64,000 nt of DNA from assembly GCF_030409685.1 (NCBI RefSeq), contig NZ_JAUFQJ010000023.1:1-64000 (forward strand), in the 5' to 3' direction. Position numbers and translations under genes: made by a program. A model generated the notes under the pieces. It did no database searches, was not told the origin of the DNA, and saw only the letters and a list, made by a program, of their open reading frames with translations. Shown here piece by piece: positions 16,492-27,967 of the stretch (positions are counted from its first letter, which is position 1; every line of letters starts with the position of its first letter). Origin of the DNA: Ferruginibacter paludis (GTDB taxonomy: Bacteria; Bacteroidota; Bacteroidia; Chitinophagales; Chitinophagaceae).

Positions 16492-17115
16492 ATGACTATA
16501 ACTTCTTCCACCATAACGCAACAACTTCCTGTAATGGAACACTTCTATACCATCCAGGGAGAAGGTGGCCACCAGGGCCGGGCCGCTTACTTTATACGCC
16601 TTGGCGGATGCGATGTAGGCTGTGTTTGGTGCGATGTAAAAGATAGCTGGGATGCAAATAAACATCCATTGGTGGCTATTGATACACTTGTTGAAATAGT
16701 AGCAGCAACGCCTGCCAGGCTGGTGGTAATTACGGGTGGCGAACCACTGATGCATGATTTAACAGCACTCACATCTGCCTTACAGTCAAAAGGTTTTGAA
16801 ACAAATATTGAAACCTCGGGATCCCATCCCCTATCCGGCAGCTGGGACTGGATCTGCCTTTCGCCTAAAAAATTTAAAGCACCGCTACCTGAAGTAGTTC
16901 CATTCGCTAACGAATTAAAAGTTGTTATTTTTAATCAGTCAGATTTTGCCTGGGCAGAAAAATATGCTTCATTGGTGTCACCACACTGCAAATTATATTT
17001 ACAACCCGAGTGGGATAAAGCTGCCATAGTTACGCCGTTAATCATTGATTATATTAAAGCCCATCCCAAATGGCAACTTTCTCTGCAAATACACAAATAC
17101 ATAAACGTACCATAA
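16492..17115 (+). CDS. queE: 7-carboxy-7-deazaguanine synthase
   Basis: Radical SAM enzyme that makes CDG from 6-carboxytetrahydropterin, a step toward queuosine. 207 residues, in the range of the shorter QueE forms. The cluster motif C-x3-C-x2-C is GCDVGCVWCDVKDSWD near residues 39-55, followed by the SAM-binding segment VVITGGEPLMHDL. The substrate-binding N-terminus EHFYTIQGEGGHQGR is kept. Other queuosine genes are not in the window; it stands alone after folD. Confidence 0.93.
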   Translation: MTITSSTITQQLPVMEHFYTIQGEGGHQGRAAYFIRLGGCDVGCVWCDVKDSWDANKHPLVAIDTLVEIVAATPARLVVITGGEPLMHDLTALTSALQSKGFETNIETSGSHPLSGSWDWICLSPKKFKAPLPEVVPFANELKVVIFNQSDFAWAEKYASLVSPHCKLYLQPEWDKAAIVTPLIIDYIKAHPKWQLSLQIHKYINVP

Positions 17116-17116
17116 A

Positions 17117-17250
17117 GCCGAAAGCTTAAGGCAGAAAGTAAAAGGCAAGTGAAAAACCACGTTGCTATTTATCAGTAAATCCAATACTTTCAGCCTTTAG
17201 GCTTCATGCTTAAGCGTTTGGCGTTAAGCTTTAAGCCTTCTGCTTCCAAA
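17117..17250. repeat. Low-complexity intergenic stretch with imperfect inverted repeats
   Basis: The queE-to-OmpA gap is built from variants of TTAAGC, AAGCTT and GGCTT. The segment 17117-17138 is an imperfect inverted copy of 17201-17222 (about 15 of 22 positions). No coding signal. It could form a weak secondary structure or be the remains of a repeat family. Confidence 0.4.
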
Positions 17251-17320
17251 AGCAACTTTAACAGCCATCACAATTTTTTCTTTGTAATTCGTTTTACCTT
17301 CAACCAACAATTGATAGTGT

Positions 17321-19255
17321 ATGGCAATAACAAACATTACTTTTAAAAGACTGGCTTTGGTTGTATGCTCACTTTCCTGCTTTGTTGCAGTAAGTAAAGC
17401 CCAATGGTATAGTCCTGAAAAAGTAAATAAAAAAGCGTACGCTATTTATGAATCAGCATATCAAAATGCAATGGATCAAAAATATGATGCTGCCATTGCC
17501 GACATTGATAAAGCCATCAGCATTGACCCTAAATTTGTAGAAGCCTGGCTAACCAAAGCAGGAATTTACGCCGATCAGAAAAAATATGATTCTTCGGTTA
17601 TTAATTTTGAAAAAGCCTTGCAGCTGGATTCCGTGTTTGCAAAAACTTATTTGCTGCCCTACTCAATTTCACTTGCGGGCATGGGGCAATTTCAAAAAGC
17701 ATTAACAGCAATTACCGAATTTTTAACCAACCCCACACTCAATCCGCAAAGCATTAAAGCAGGCAATTACCGCAAAAGCGTGTATGAATTTGCACTGGAG
17801 TATGATAAAAAACATCCCGCAAAAAATTATGTATTTGCCCGTAAAAATTTAGGCGACAGTGTTAATTCAGATGCACTGGAATATTATCCATCCCTTACCA
17901 TTGATGGTAAAAAATTAATTTTCACCAGGCGACTTTCAGGCGATGAAGATTTTTATGAATCCGACTTTACAAATGGAAAATGGAGCAAGGCAAAACCGCT
18001 CGGAGGAAAGGTGAATACCAATTTAAATGAAGGAGCACAAAACATTTCGCAGGATGGTGAGTGGATTATTTTCACGGGATGTAATTACCCCGAAGGCCAG
18101 GGCAGCTGCGATTTATATATTTCCTTTAAAACAAAAAATGGCTGGAGCGAAGCAGAAAATATTGGCCCAATAGTAAACACCGATTTTTGGGAATCGTCGC
18201 CTTCACTCTCCCCGGATAAAAGAGATCTTTATTTTTCCAGCAACCAGTCTGGAACCTATGGTGGTAAAGACATTTGGGTAACGCACCGGAGTAATGCCGG
18301 CAAGTGGAGCCGGCCGGAAAACCTGGGACCTGTCATCAATACCAAAGGCGATGAAAGCTGCTCATTTATGTACGCCGATAACCAAACATTATTTTTTAAC
18401 AGCAACGGCCATCCCGGCTACGGTCAGACAGATTTATTCTTTTCCAAAAAAATAACAGACAGCACCTGGAGTGAACCCGAAAATTTAGGCTATCCCATCA
18501 ACACCATTGATGAAGAAGGTTCTTTGATTGTAGCTGCTGATGGGAAAACAGCCTATTACGCAAGCGACGGAAGTGACACCCGTGGCGGGTTAGATTTATA
18601 TAGTTTTCAATTAAGGGAAGATATACAACCACCCAGAACATTGTGGGTAAAAGGAAAAGTATTTGATGCCAAAACAAAAAATGGTCTGCCTTCTTCAGTT
18701 GAATTAACGGACATCAATACACGCCGTTTAGTCAGCAAAGTACAAACGGATGAAGATGGTAATTATTTAACTACACTGCCTGTAGGTAAAGATTATGCTT
18801 TCAACGTAAACCGGAAAGGATATCTCTTTTTTTCCGAGCATTATAATATTGATGCAAGTAGTGATTCAGTTTATACCGCCGATATTCCCTTGCAGCCAAT
18901 TGAAACCGGCGCTTCAATTATTTTAAAAAATATTTTTTTCGACACAAAGAAAACAGCATTAAAACCAGCGTCGATTGTTGAACTGGATAAGGTAATTCAA
19001 TTGATGAATGATAACCCGAAACTGAAAATTGTAATCACCGGCTTTACTGATAATGTTGGTAAACCACAGGATAATGTTGTGCTGTCCAACGGCAGGGCAT
19101 TGTCTGTTGTAAACTACCTGCTGGCCAGCAGGCAAATAGCCCGCGAACGACTGCAGTTTAAAGGCCTGGGTGCTGCAAAACCTATTGCAGATAACACTAC
19201 CGAGACGGGTAAAGCCCTCAATCGCAGAACGGAATTAAGCGTTATCAGCAATTAA
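17321..19255 (+). CDS. PorE-like TPR / PD40 propeller / OmpA-domain protein
   Basis: 644 residues with a signal peptide (cleavage near residue 28, VSKA then QW). Domains in order: TPR repeats (about 35-150), a PD40/WD40-like propeller (about 180-430, repeated SPSLSPDKRDLYFSSN-type blades), a carboxypeptidase-regulatory-like beta domain (about 440-525) and an OmpA-type peptidoglycan-binding domain (about 540-644, with ITGFTDNVGKPQDNVVLSNGRA and NRRTEL). This order is that of PorE, which anchors the type 9 secretion complex to peptidoglycan. Paralogues with the same order are common, so the assignment is tentative. No strict lipobox is seen, unlike PorE. dprA follows after 63 bp. Confidence 0.85.
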   Translation: MAITNITFKRLALVVCSLSCFVAVSKAQWYSPEKVNKKAYAIYESAYQNAMDQKYDAAIADIDKAISIDPKFVEAWLTKAGIYADQKKYDSSVINFEKALQLDSVFAKTYLLPYSISLAGMGQFQKALTAITEFLTNPTLNPQSIKAGNYRKSVYEFALEYDKKHPAKNYVFARKNLGDSVNSDALEYYPSLTIDGKKLIFTRRLSGDEDFYESDFTNGKWSKAKPLGGKVNTNLNEGAQNISQDGEWIIFTGCNYPEGQGSCDLYISFKTKNGWSEAENIGPIVNTDFWESSPSLSPDKRDLYFSSNQSGTYGGKDIWVTHRSNAGKWSRPENLGPVINTKGDESCSFMYADNQTLFFNSNGHPGYGQTDLFFSKKITDSTWSEPENLGYPINTIDEEGSLIVAADGKTAYYASDGSDTRGGLDLYSFQLREDIQPPRTLWVKGKVFDAKTKNGLPSSVELTDINTRRLVSKVQTDEDGNYLTTLPVGKDYAFNVNRKGYLFFSEHYNIDASSDSVYTADIPLQPIETGASIILKNIFFDTKKTALKPASIVELDKVIQLMNDNPKLKIVITGFTDNVGKPQDNVVLSNGRALSVVNYLLASRQIARERLQFKGLGAAKPIADNTTETGKALNRRTELSVISN

Positions 19256-19318
19256 TATTGTGTTTTGGTAAAAAGATTTTTTATTATTGTTCTTATATTT
19301 ACCAAGCCGCCATCCCCC

Positions 19319-20416
19319 ATGTCTGATTTGCTTTATCAAATTGCATTAACCCTTGTGCCTAATATTGGCGATGTACATGCCAAGTCATTGATAAATATAT
19401 ATGGCGACGCACAGTCTGTTTTTAAAGCAAAAAAGAAGGAGCTTGAAAACCTGGAAGGTATTGGCACAGTAAGGGCTAACAGCATTAAATCATTCACCGA
19501 TTTTACCAGCAGCGAAGCGGAAATAAAATTTATTGAACAGTACAAAATTACCCCACTCTTTATAACAGATAGAAATTATCCGCAACGCTTATTAAACTGT
19601 TACGATAGCCCGCTGCTGCTGTTTTACAGGGGAACAGCTGACTTAAATACGAGCCGGATTATTTCCATTGTGGGCACCCGCAGTAATAGTGATTATGGCA
19701 AAGCCGTTTGCGAAAGACTGGTAGAAGAATTACAATCTGAAAATGTACTCATAGTAAGCGGACTGGCATATGGGATTGACACCATCGCACATAAAGCGGC
19801 ATTAAAAAATAATCTACCTACCTTAGGCGTGCTGGCGCACGGGCTCGACAGGATTTATCCGCCGCAAAATAAAAGCATGGCCAAACAGATGGTTGAACAG
19901 GGCGGATTGCTAACCGAATTTTTAAACAACACCAACCCCGATAAACAAAATTTTCCCAAACGTAACCGTATTGTAGCTGGCATGTGTGATGGGTTAGTGG
20001 TGATCGAAAGCGGCAAAAAAGGAGGTTCATTAATTACAGCTGAATTAGCCAACGGGTACAACAAAGACGTTTTTGCTATACCCGGCAAAACAACTGATAG
20101 CAAAAGCGAAGGATGCAATTATTTGATAAAAAATAATAAAGCTTCTTTAATCACCGGCGGAGATGACCTGCTTGAAATGATGAATTGGAAATCTGCAGCA
20201 AAAACTACCCATAAAAAACAACGGGAACTATTTATAGAATTTACCGCAGATGAAAAAATAGTGGTAGATATATTACAGCAGCACGAAAGCCTGCAGATAG
20301 ACCAGCTGTATTTTAAGAGTAGCCTCAGTAGTAGCGCCATGGCTGCAGCTTTACTGATGCTGGAAATGAATGGAATAGTTGACAGCTTACCCGGTAAAGT
20401 ATATAAAATAAGTTGA
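19319..20416 (+). CDS. dprA: DNA-processing protein DprA
   Basis: Loads RecA onto incoming single-stranded DNA during natural transformation. 365 residues from the ATG at 19319; the frame is open upstream to a TTG at 19265, but homologues start near MSDLLYQIAL. An N-terminal helix-hairpin-helix region (LENLEGIGTVRANSI) precedes the Rossmann-like domain with SIVGTRSNSDYG, VSGLAYGIDTIAHKAAL and KRNRIVAGMCDGLVVIE. A C-terminal winged-helix (DML1-like) domain covers about 300-365. Other competence genes are not recognised nearby, apart from the HhH-barrel protein 5 kb away. Confidence 0.95.
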   Translation: MSDLLYQIALTLVPNIGDVHAKSLINIYGDAQSVFKAKKKELENLEGIGTVRANSIKSFTDFTSSEAEIKFIEQYKITPLFITDRNYPQRLLNCYDSPLLLFYRGTADLNTSRIISIVGTRSNSDYGKAVCERLVEELQSENVLIVSGLAYGIDTIAHKAALKNNLPTLGVLAHGLDRIYPPQNKSMAKQMVEQGGLLTEFLNNTNPDKQNFPKRNRIVAGMCDGLVVIESGKKGGSLITAELANGYNKDVFAIPGKTTDSKSEGCNYLIKNNKASLITGGDDLLEMMNWKSAAKTTHKKQRELFIEFTADEKIVVDILQQHESLQIDQLYFKSSLSSSAMAAALLMLEMNGIVDSLPGKVYKIS

Positions 20417-21967
<1,551 letters not shown>

Positions 21968-22007
21968 ACAGTGCAGTTTTAGTGTCCGGGCTTTGAAGCT
22001 TTGTGGT

Positions 22008-22058
22008 GCATCGTTGCATCGCCCTCTTGTACTGTACCGCTTTAACGAACTATTATGT
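22008..22058 (+). repeat. Diverged intergenic repeat, copy 2
   Basis: Matches copy 1 at 16401-16451, sharing the initial GCATCGTTG, the segments CTT-TAC-GTA and the CTTTA block. Located between guaB and the DUF4105 gene, same orientation as copy 1. Noncoding. Confidence 0.5.
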
Positions 22059-22174
22059 CCAAACATATTAATTAATGCAACGATTGTATCGCGAAGGATG
22101 TCATTGTTACGTTACAAATTTTAAAACAAGAAAATATATTCCGGCAAACTTCTGCACAGGCTGAAATAATTATC

Positions 22175-23362
22175 ATGAAACAAAACCTGCATAATAGTAC
22201 AGCCTCTGCATTTTACCGTTTCAAATTGCAGTTGTTAACTGTAGTATTTTTTCTTTTATCTTTTACTTCGTTCGCCCAGGATTCCTCACATATCAGGGTT
22301 TCATTGCTCACCTGTACACCCGGCGATGAATTGTATTCTACTTTCGGTCATAGTGCTTTAAGGGTAACCGACAGTAGTAGTGTATCAGACATTGTTTTTA
22401 ATTACGGCACTTTTAATTTCGATGATCCGGGCTTCTATATAAAATTTATCAGGGGCAAATTATTGTATTACGTTTCGACAGCAGATTTTCCTGACTTTAA
22501 AGAAGAATATCAAACTACCAACCGGGGCATGACGGAACAAGTATTAAATTTAAGTGCCGCCGAAAAAATAGCGCTCATGCATTTTGTTTACAACAATGCA
22601 AAGGAACAAAACAGGTATTACCAATATGATTTCTTTTTGGATAACTGCACCACACGGCTCAGGGATATTATTGTACAATTTAAAACCAATTATCCTCCAT
22701 TGAAGCCCGTGATGCCCGCAAAAACACGGTTTCGCCAGGCCATTCATGAATACCTTGATAAAGGTAGCAAGTACTGGAGCAAATTAGGCATTGACCTTTT
22801 GCTGGGCGCTCCCACTGATGCTGTAATGACTACCGCTCAATCTCAATTTTTACCCGATAACCTGATGAAGGCATTGGACAGCACAAATCCGCAGCATCAG
22901 TTGGTTGTGAGTGAAAGCAAGTTATATCCATTTACACCGGCAGACAACGGTCATTCCTTTTTTACGCCAATGGTCGTTTTTTCAATATTATTAGTATTCA
23001 TCATCGCCTTAAGTTTTTCCGGCAATAAAAAAATAATCCTCTTTTTAAACGGTTTCGATGGATTGTTACTTTTTTTAACCGGCGCTTTGGGCATTTTATT
23101 TGTGTTTATGTGGACAAGCACTGATCACTCCATGGTTAAAAATAACTTCAACTTGCTTTGGGCATGGCCAACAAATATCGTGTTTGCATTTTTTGTTAAC
23201 AGCAAAAAAAATTGGGTAAAAAAATATCTGGGTTTATTGACCATCGGTTTAATCCTTGTGCTATTGAGTTGGTTTTTTCTGCCACAGCAAATGAACAATG
23301 CTCTGTTACCGGTAATTCTTATGATGCTGTACAGTAGCTATCGCAGATACCAGTTATTTTAA
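22175..23362 (+). CDS. DUF4105 protein, Lnb-type lipoprotein N-acyltransferase candidate
   Basis: 395 residues. A signal anchor (about 18-35) leads to a periplasmic domain of about 220 residues with the DUF4105 pattern: LLTCTPGDELYSTFGHSALRV, a YGTFNFDDPGFYIKFIRG block and DNCTTRLRDII. The His and Cys of these blocks look like a thiol catalytic pair. Four to five membrane helices fill the C-terminal third (about 265-390). This layout is that of Lnb, the enzyme recently reported to N-acylate lipoproteins in Bacteroides, which lack Lnt. The match is by family pattern only. The hydrolase gene follows after 6 bp. Confidence 0.8.
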   Translation: MKQNLHNSTASAFYRFKLQLLTVVFFLLSFTSFAQDSSHIRVSLLTCTPGDELYSTFGHSALRVTDSSSVSDIVFNYGTFNFDDPGFYIKFIRGKLLYYVSTADFPDFKEEYQTTNRGMTEQVLNLSAAEKIALMHFVYNNAKEQNRYYQYDFFLDNCTTRLRDIIVQFKTNYPPLKPVMPAKTRFRQAIHEYLDKGSKYWSKLGIDLLLGAPTDAVMTTAQSQFLPDNLMKALDSTNPQHQLVVSESKLYPFTPADNGHSFFTPMVVFSILLVFIIALSFSGNKKIILFLNGFDGLLLFLTGALGILFVFMWTSTDHSMVKNNFNLLWAWPTNIVFAFFVNSKKNWVKKYLGLLTIGLILVLLSWFFLPQQMNNALLPVILMMLYSSYRRYQLF

Positions 23363-23368
23363 TTTTTT

Positions 23369-24175
23369 ATGGAAGCAAAACATATTATCTGTCAAAATTC
23401 GTTCGTTTATTACCAGGTTTATGGTGCAGGCAAACCTGTGGTATTACTTCATGGCTTTGGGGAAGATGGTAAAGTTTGGCAACCGCAAATTGATTTTCTG
23501 CAGGAACATTTCCGTCTCATCGTTCCCGATATTCCGGGCAGCGGACAATCGGAAATTATAAAAGATGCCAATATTGATACCTATGCAGATGTAGTAAAAC
23601 AAATAATAGACAAGGAATACCCGGAAGGGCAAGAACAAGTTACACTCATTGGGCATAGTATGGGCGGGTATGCAACGCTGTCATTTGCTGAAAAATATCC
23701 CGGCTGTTTAAACAGCATCGGATTATTTCACTCGACCGCTTTTGCCGACAGTGAAGAAAAAAAACAAACGAGGCGCAAAGCAATTGAGTTTATAAAAACA
23801 AAAGGAGCATTTTCATTTTTAAAAACAAGTATACCTGGATTGTTTACCGCATCATTTGTTGAAAACAATCCTGAAAAAATAAATGCACTTATTGGATACG
23901 GCAAAAATTTTAGCAATGAAGCGCTGGTTCAATATTACGAAGCAATGATTGAACGGCCAGACAGAACACGCGTATTAAAACAAATGAATACACCAGTATT
24001 GTTTATTATTGGCGAAAATGATATGGCCATTCCTTTGCAAAGCAGCCTGCAACAATGCTACCTGCCGGACCAATCGTGTGTTACCATTTTAGAACAGTCG
24101 GCCCACATGGGTATGTGGGAGGAATCGGAAAAAGCCAATAAAGTATTGTTCAATTTTTTATTCAATTACTTTTAA
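23369..24175 (+). CDS. Alpha/beta hydrolase
   Basis: 268 residues, cytoplasmic. Catalytic triad is visible: nucleophile Ser in GHSMGG near residue 93, Asp in GENDMAIP near residue 212, His in SAHMGMWEE near residue 243. The oxyanion segment LLHGFGEDGKVW is at residue 27. The family includes esterases, thioesterases and C-C hydrolases; the substrate cannot be read from sequence. It begins 6 bp after the DUF4105 gene, so it is likely in the same transcript. Confidence 0.9.
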   Translation: MEAKHIICQNSFVYYQVYGAGKPVVLLHGFGEDGKVWQPQIDFLQEHFRLIVPDIPGSGQSEIIKDANIDTYADVVKQIIDKEYPEGQEQVTLIGHSMGGYATLSFAEKYPGCLNSIGLFHSTAFADSEEKKQTRRKAIEFIKTKGAFSFLKTSIPGLFTASFVENNPEKINALIGYGKNFSNEALVQYYEAMIERPDRTRVLKQMNTPVLFIIGENDMAIPLQSSLQQCYLPDQSCVTILEQSAHMGMWEESEKANKVLFNFLFNYF

Positions 24176-24250
24176 CAAGTTAACCATCCGGCCACCCAAC
24201 GTTTTTAACTATATTTATATCTATTATTTGCCTAAACTGCAGGACAAAGA

Positions 24251-26884
24251 ATGAAAAAAATCTTCCTTCTATCGATTTTACTCATGTGTACCTTATGTAC
24301 TTTTTCCCGCCACATTAAAGGAGGTTTTTTCAATTACCGTTACTTAGGACCAGGCACGGCCAATACGTCCTACATCAAATATAAAATTACACTTACAGTT
24401 TACATGGATTGCGATGCAACAGGTGCTCAAATTGACCCCACTGTAAATTTTACCATTTTTAGCGGAACATCTTCCACGCAAGTCGATAACATTCTTGTAA
24501 AGCAAACCTCAAGTTTTTTACTACAAAAAATATATGATGATCCCTGCATCACCGGCGACCAGGCGATTTGTTATTACCGGATTGTTACTTACGAACTTGC
24601 AAGTGTTGAATTGCCTGCTTCCGCCAACGGCTATACCATCAGCTATCAGCGCTGTTGTCGTATTGAAAATATGGACAACATTGCCAACTCGGGTACCATT
24701 GGAAACACCTACACAATTAAAATTCCAGGCACTGCCTCTCCTGTGCCGGATGCCATTAAAAATAGTAGTCCTGAGTTTCCCGTAAATGACACAGCGGTGA
24801 TTTGCGAGAATAGTTTTTTCAGATACCCGTTTTCAGCAAGCGATCCTGATAAAGATTCATTGAGTTACTCTTTCTGTAATTCGTTTAGTGGTGGCACTGC
24901 TACAGAACCGGCTCCTGCAATAGCAGATGCTCCTCCTTATAATACGGTTCCTTATTTTGCTTCATACAGCGGTTCAAATCCACTCGGCACTAAAGTCACT
25001 ATTAACCCTGTTACCGGCTTAATAAGTGGTATTGCGCCACCCATTACAAATACCGGAGAATATGCGGTAACCGTGTGTGTGTCTGAATATAGAAAAGGGG
25101 TTTACATTGGTGAAACCCGGAAAGAATTACACATCAGGGTAAGAGACTGCTCGGCCACCAAGGCATTTTTAAACCCTATTCCAACTAGTTGTGATGGATT
25201 TACTGTCAACTTTTCCAACAACGCAACCAATCCCTCCGGTACTAACTATTTCTGGGATTTTGGTGAAGCGGCGTCGGGTATTAATAACACGTCTTCATTA
25301 GCAACTCCTACACACAACTACCTGGACACCGGCGTTTATCTCTTAAAATTAAGGGTAGATATAGGTGGCTTGTGTGCAGACTCAACCACTACCCAGGTGA
25401 AAGTGTATCCCGGATTTTTTCCTGGTTTTAAATCCAATGCACCTTTGTGTAAAGGATTTCCGGTACAGTTTACGGATACTACCAACGCTAAATTTGGTTC
25501 CGTAACGGGCTGGCACTGGGACTTTGGTAACCTGGCTACAACTACTGATACGAGTGCAGCAAAAAATCCCAGCTATATTTACGCAGATTCCGGTACCTAC
25601 CAGGTTCGCCTGATTGTAGGCAGCACATTGGGTTGTATAGATACCGTTCAAAGCACTATTCAAATCAGGAACACACCCGCCATTTCAATTATACCAAGAG
25701 ATACATTGATTTGCTTTATTGATACACTGCAAATAAAAACAAACAATACAGGTACTTTTCAATGGAGTCCGAATTACAATATTAACAACGTTGCCAGCGC
25801 CAACCCGCTGGTAAGTCCTGATGTACCCACTACCTATTTTTTAACCTTTACAGACCCGACGGGTTGTATTGGTAAAGATTCTGTGTTTGTAGATGTAATA
25901 CGTTCGGTCAACGTCAATGCCGGTAATGATACCATTATCTGTAAAACAGATGGAATGTTAATAGGTACTACGGGCAATGCGTTGCATTATACCTGGAGCC
26001 CGTCAACCTACCTGAGCAGCGATACTGCGAAACATCCCTTTGCCAACCCGCTGGTACCTGCTATAACTTATCATGTGGTAGGCAATGTTGGCAAGTGCAG
26101 CAGTGCTGATGATATAACTATTCGTACGCTACCATACCCCCCTGCCAAAGCGGGAAACGATACCACGGTTTGCTATGGACGGTCAGTTCAATTAAAAGCT
26201 ACCGGTGGCGTTAGTTATCAATGGAGCCCTGCTACTTTTTTGAATGCTACCAATATTCCCAATCCGATAGCAGTAAACCCAACAAACACCACGCAATACA
26301 TTGTTGCTGTGACGGATGTTACCGGTTGCCCAAAACCTGCTTATGATACGGTGATTTTAAATGTAGATCCTTTAGTAGTGGCTAACGCAGGTCCGCCAGA
26401 TACAACTTCTGTATTGGGCGAGCCTCTGATTTTTAATGCCACAGGCGGTATCGCTTATGAATGGACGCCGTCCACCTGGCTTAGCAATACCAATACCGCC
26501 AATCCTACTGCCCTGCCGGAAGAAAATATTACCTACTATTTAAAAGTAACCAGTGAAGCAGGCTGTAGCGATACAGATAGCATCCATGTAAAATTGTACA
26601 AAGTGCCACCCAGTTTTTATGTGCCCACTGCATTTACTCCTAACAATGATCAGAATAATGATGTACTGAAACCCATTTTACTGGGCATGCGAACCCTTAA
26701 TTATTTCAGGGTATATAACCGTTGGGGTAAACTGATGTTTGCTACCAGTCAGAAGGGACAGGGATGGGATGGCACTTTCAAAGGCAACCCGCAAGATCCC
26801 GGCACGTATGTTTGGATGGCGGAAGGGGCTACTTTTCAAAACAATGTAATAAAACGAAAAGGCTATGTTGTGTTGCTGCGATAA
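24251..26884 (+). CDS. PKD-domain surface protein with gliding-motility type C-terminal domain
   Basis: 877 residues, exported: a signal peptide of about 20 residues is followed by a Bacteroidota surface module (20-295), two PKD domains (about 300-390 and 395-475, each with a W-DFG core), and a series of Ig-like repeats with AGNDTTVC / YQWSPATFL patterns (about 480-785). The last 90 residues (YVPTAFTPNNDQNND, VYNRWGKLMF, GWDGTFKG, GTYVWMAEG) are the type B C-terminal sorting domain that sends proteins through the type 9 secretion system. Probably an adhesin-like cell-surface protein. Its likely translocon, SprA, is encoded 5 kb to the right. Confidence 0.93.
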   Translation: MKKIFLLSILLMCTLCTFSRHIKGGFFNYRYLGPGTANTSYIKYKITLTVYMDCDATGAQIDPTVNFTIFSGTSSTQVDNILVKQTSSFLLQKIYDDPCITGDQAICYYRIVTYELASVELPASANGYTISYQRCCRIENMDNIANSGTIGNTYTIKIPGTASPVPDAIKNSSPEFPVNDTAVICENSFFRYPFSASDPDKDSLSYSFCNSFSGGTATEPAPAIADAPPYNTVPYFASYSGSNPLGTKVTINPVTGLISGIAPPITNTGEYAVTVCVSEYRKGVYIGETRKELHIRVRDCSATKAFLNPIPTSCDGFTVNFSNNATNPSGTNYFWDFGEAASGINNTSSLATPTHNYLDTGVYLLKLRVDIGGLCADSTTTQVKVYPGFFPGFKSNAPLCKGFPVQFTDTTNAKFGSVTGWHWDFGNLATTTDTSAAKNPSYIYADSGTYQVRLIVGSTLGCIDTVQSTIQIRNTPAISIIPRDTLICFIDTLQIKTNNTGTFQWSPNYNINNVASANPLVSPDVPTTYFLTFTDPTGCIGKDSVFVDVIRSVNVNAGNDTIICKTDGMLIGTTGNALHYTWSPSTYLSSDTAKHPFANPLVPAITYHVVGNVGKCSSADDITIRTLPYPPAKAGNDTTVCYGRSVQLKATGGVSYQWSPATFLNATNIPNPIAVNPTNTTQYIVAVTDVTGCPKPAYDTVILNVDPLVVANAGPPDTTSVLGEPLIFNATGGIAYEWTPSTWLSNTNTANPTALPEENITYYLKVTSEAGCSDTDSIHVKLYKVPPSFYVPTAFTPNNDQNNDVLKPILLGMRTLNYFRVYNRWGKLMFATSQKGQGWDGTFKGNPQDPGTYVWMAEGATFQNNVIKRKGYVVLLR

Positions 26885-27029
26885 GAGCATATTTCACCCT
26901 GCCTTACCGTTGTGCCCCAACGCTACAACCTGCCTCCCAAAGTAATAATTTCACTTTCCTGGCCATTACAGGCTTGGAATCAAGGCATTAACCCTTCAAA
27001 CTTCAAATAATCTACCTTAATTTAGGGGC

Positions 27030-27791
27030 ATGAATAAGATCGTATTAATAACAGGCGCTACTTCGGGTATTGGCGAAGCCTGCGCAAGAAAATTTGCTTC
27101 GGCTGGCTATAGTCTCATCATAACGGGCAGAAGAACGGAACGCCTGGAAAAATTGAAAGCAAGTTTAGAGACTGAATATCCAACTGAAGTAATCTCGTTA
27201 ATATTCGATGTCCAGGACAGGCTGGCCGTGAATAAAGCAATTGAAGGATTATCAGCACCATGGAAGCAAATTGATATTTTAATCAATAATGCAGGGCTGG
27301 CCGCGGGCCGTGATTTGTTTGAAGATGCTGATATGGATGATTGGGAAACGATGTTAAACACCAACGTACACGGTTTATTATACGTTAGTAAAGCGGTATT
27401 GCCATTTATGATAGCCAGGAAATCAGGCCATATAATTAACATGGGCTCTGTTGCCGGTAAAGAAGTATATGAAAAAGGCAATGTGTACTGCGCCAGTAAA
27501 TTTGCTGTTGATGCTATCAACAGGGGCATGCGCATCGACCTGCTTAAACATAACATCAAAGTGACAGCCGTTCATCCCGGAGCTGTTGAAACTGAATTTG
27601 CCCTCGTCCGCTTTAAGGGAGACGAAGAAAAGGCTGCTGCCACCTATACCGGCATTACTCCCCTGACGGCGGGAGATATAGCAGACACCATATTTTATTG
27701 TGCCGGTCTGCCAGCACACGTTTGCATCAACGACCTGATTATTACCTGTACACAACAGGCTGATGCCTTCTATTTTAGTAAAAATACCTGA
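27030..27791 (+). CDS. Short-chain dehydrogenase/reductase, YdfG-like
   Basis: 253 residues. Classical SDR with NADP loop TGATSGIGEACARKF, structural motif NNAGLA, catalytic Ser in NMGSVAGKEVY and the Y-x3-K pair in YCASKFAVDA. The arginine pair after strand 2 (TGRRTERL) favours NADP(H). Nearest in pattern to YdfG-type 3-hydroxy acid dehydrogenases; real substrate unknown. Single gene. Confidence 0.9.
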   Translation: MNKIVLITGATSGIGEACARKFASAGYSLIITGRRTERLEKLKASLETEYPTEVISLIFDVQDRLAVNKAIEGLSAPWKQIDILINNAGLAAGRDLFEDADMDDWETMLNTNVHGLLYVSKAVLPFMIARKSGHIINMGSVAGKEVYEKGNVYCASKFAVDAINRGMRIDLLKHNIKVTAVHPGAVETEFALVRFKGDEEKAAATYTGITPLTAGDIADTIFYCAGLPAHVCINDLIITCTQQADAFYFSKNT

Positions 27792-27967
27792 GGCTGGCGT
27801 TTTTTGACAGCAATTTTTTGGCCATTATATAACATTTTATAAAAATAACCGTTGTTATACTGGCATGAATTTGGAATACTGCCCATTTTAAATTGTTATA
27901 CATTTATAAATGGCCAATGAACAGATTTATCCCGACGCTTACATCCTATGACCTCTAACCTTAAACC

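Noticed and set aside
22060-22174. Remnant of a coding gene after guaB
   Set aside because: The plus-strand frame here has no family features and overlaps the repeat; no support for a pseudogene.
27818-27917. Nine-base inverted repeat TTGGCCATT / AATGGCCAA before the 27968 gene
   Set aside because: 82 bp apart, AT-rich in between, no further structure; too weak to call a regulatory RNA.
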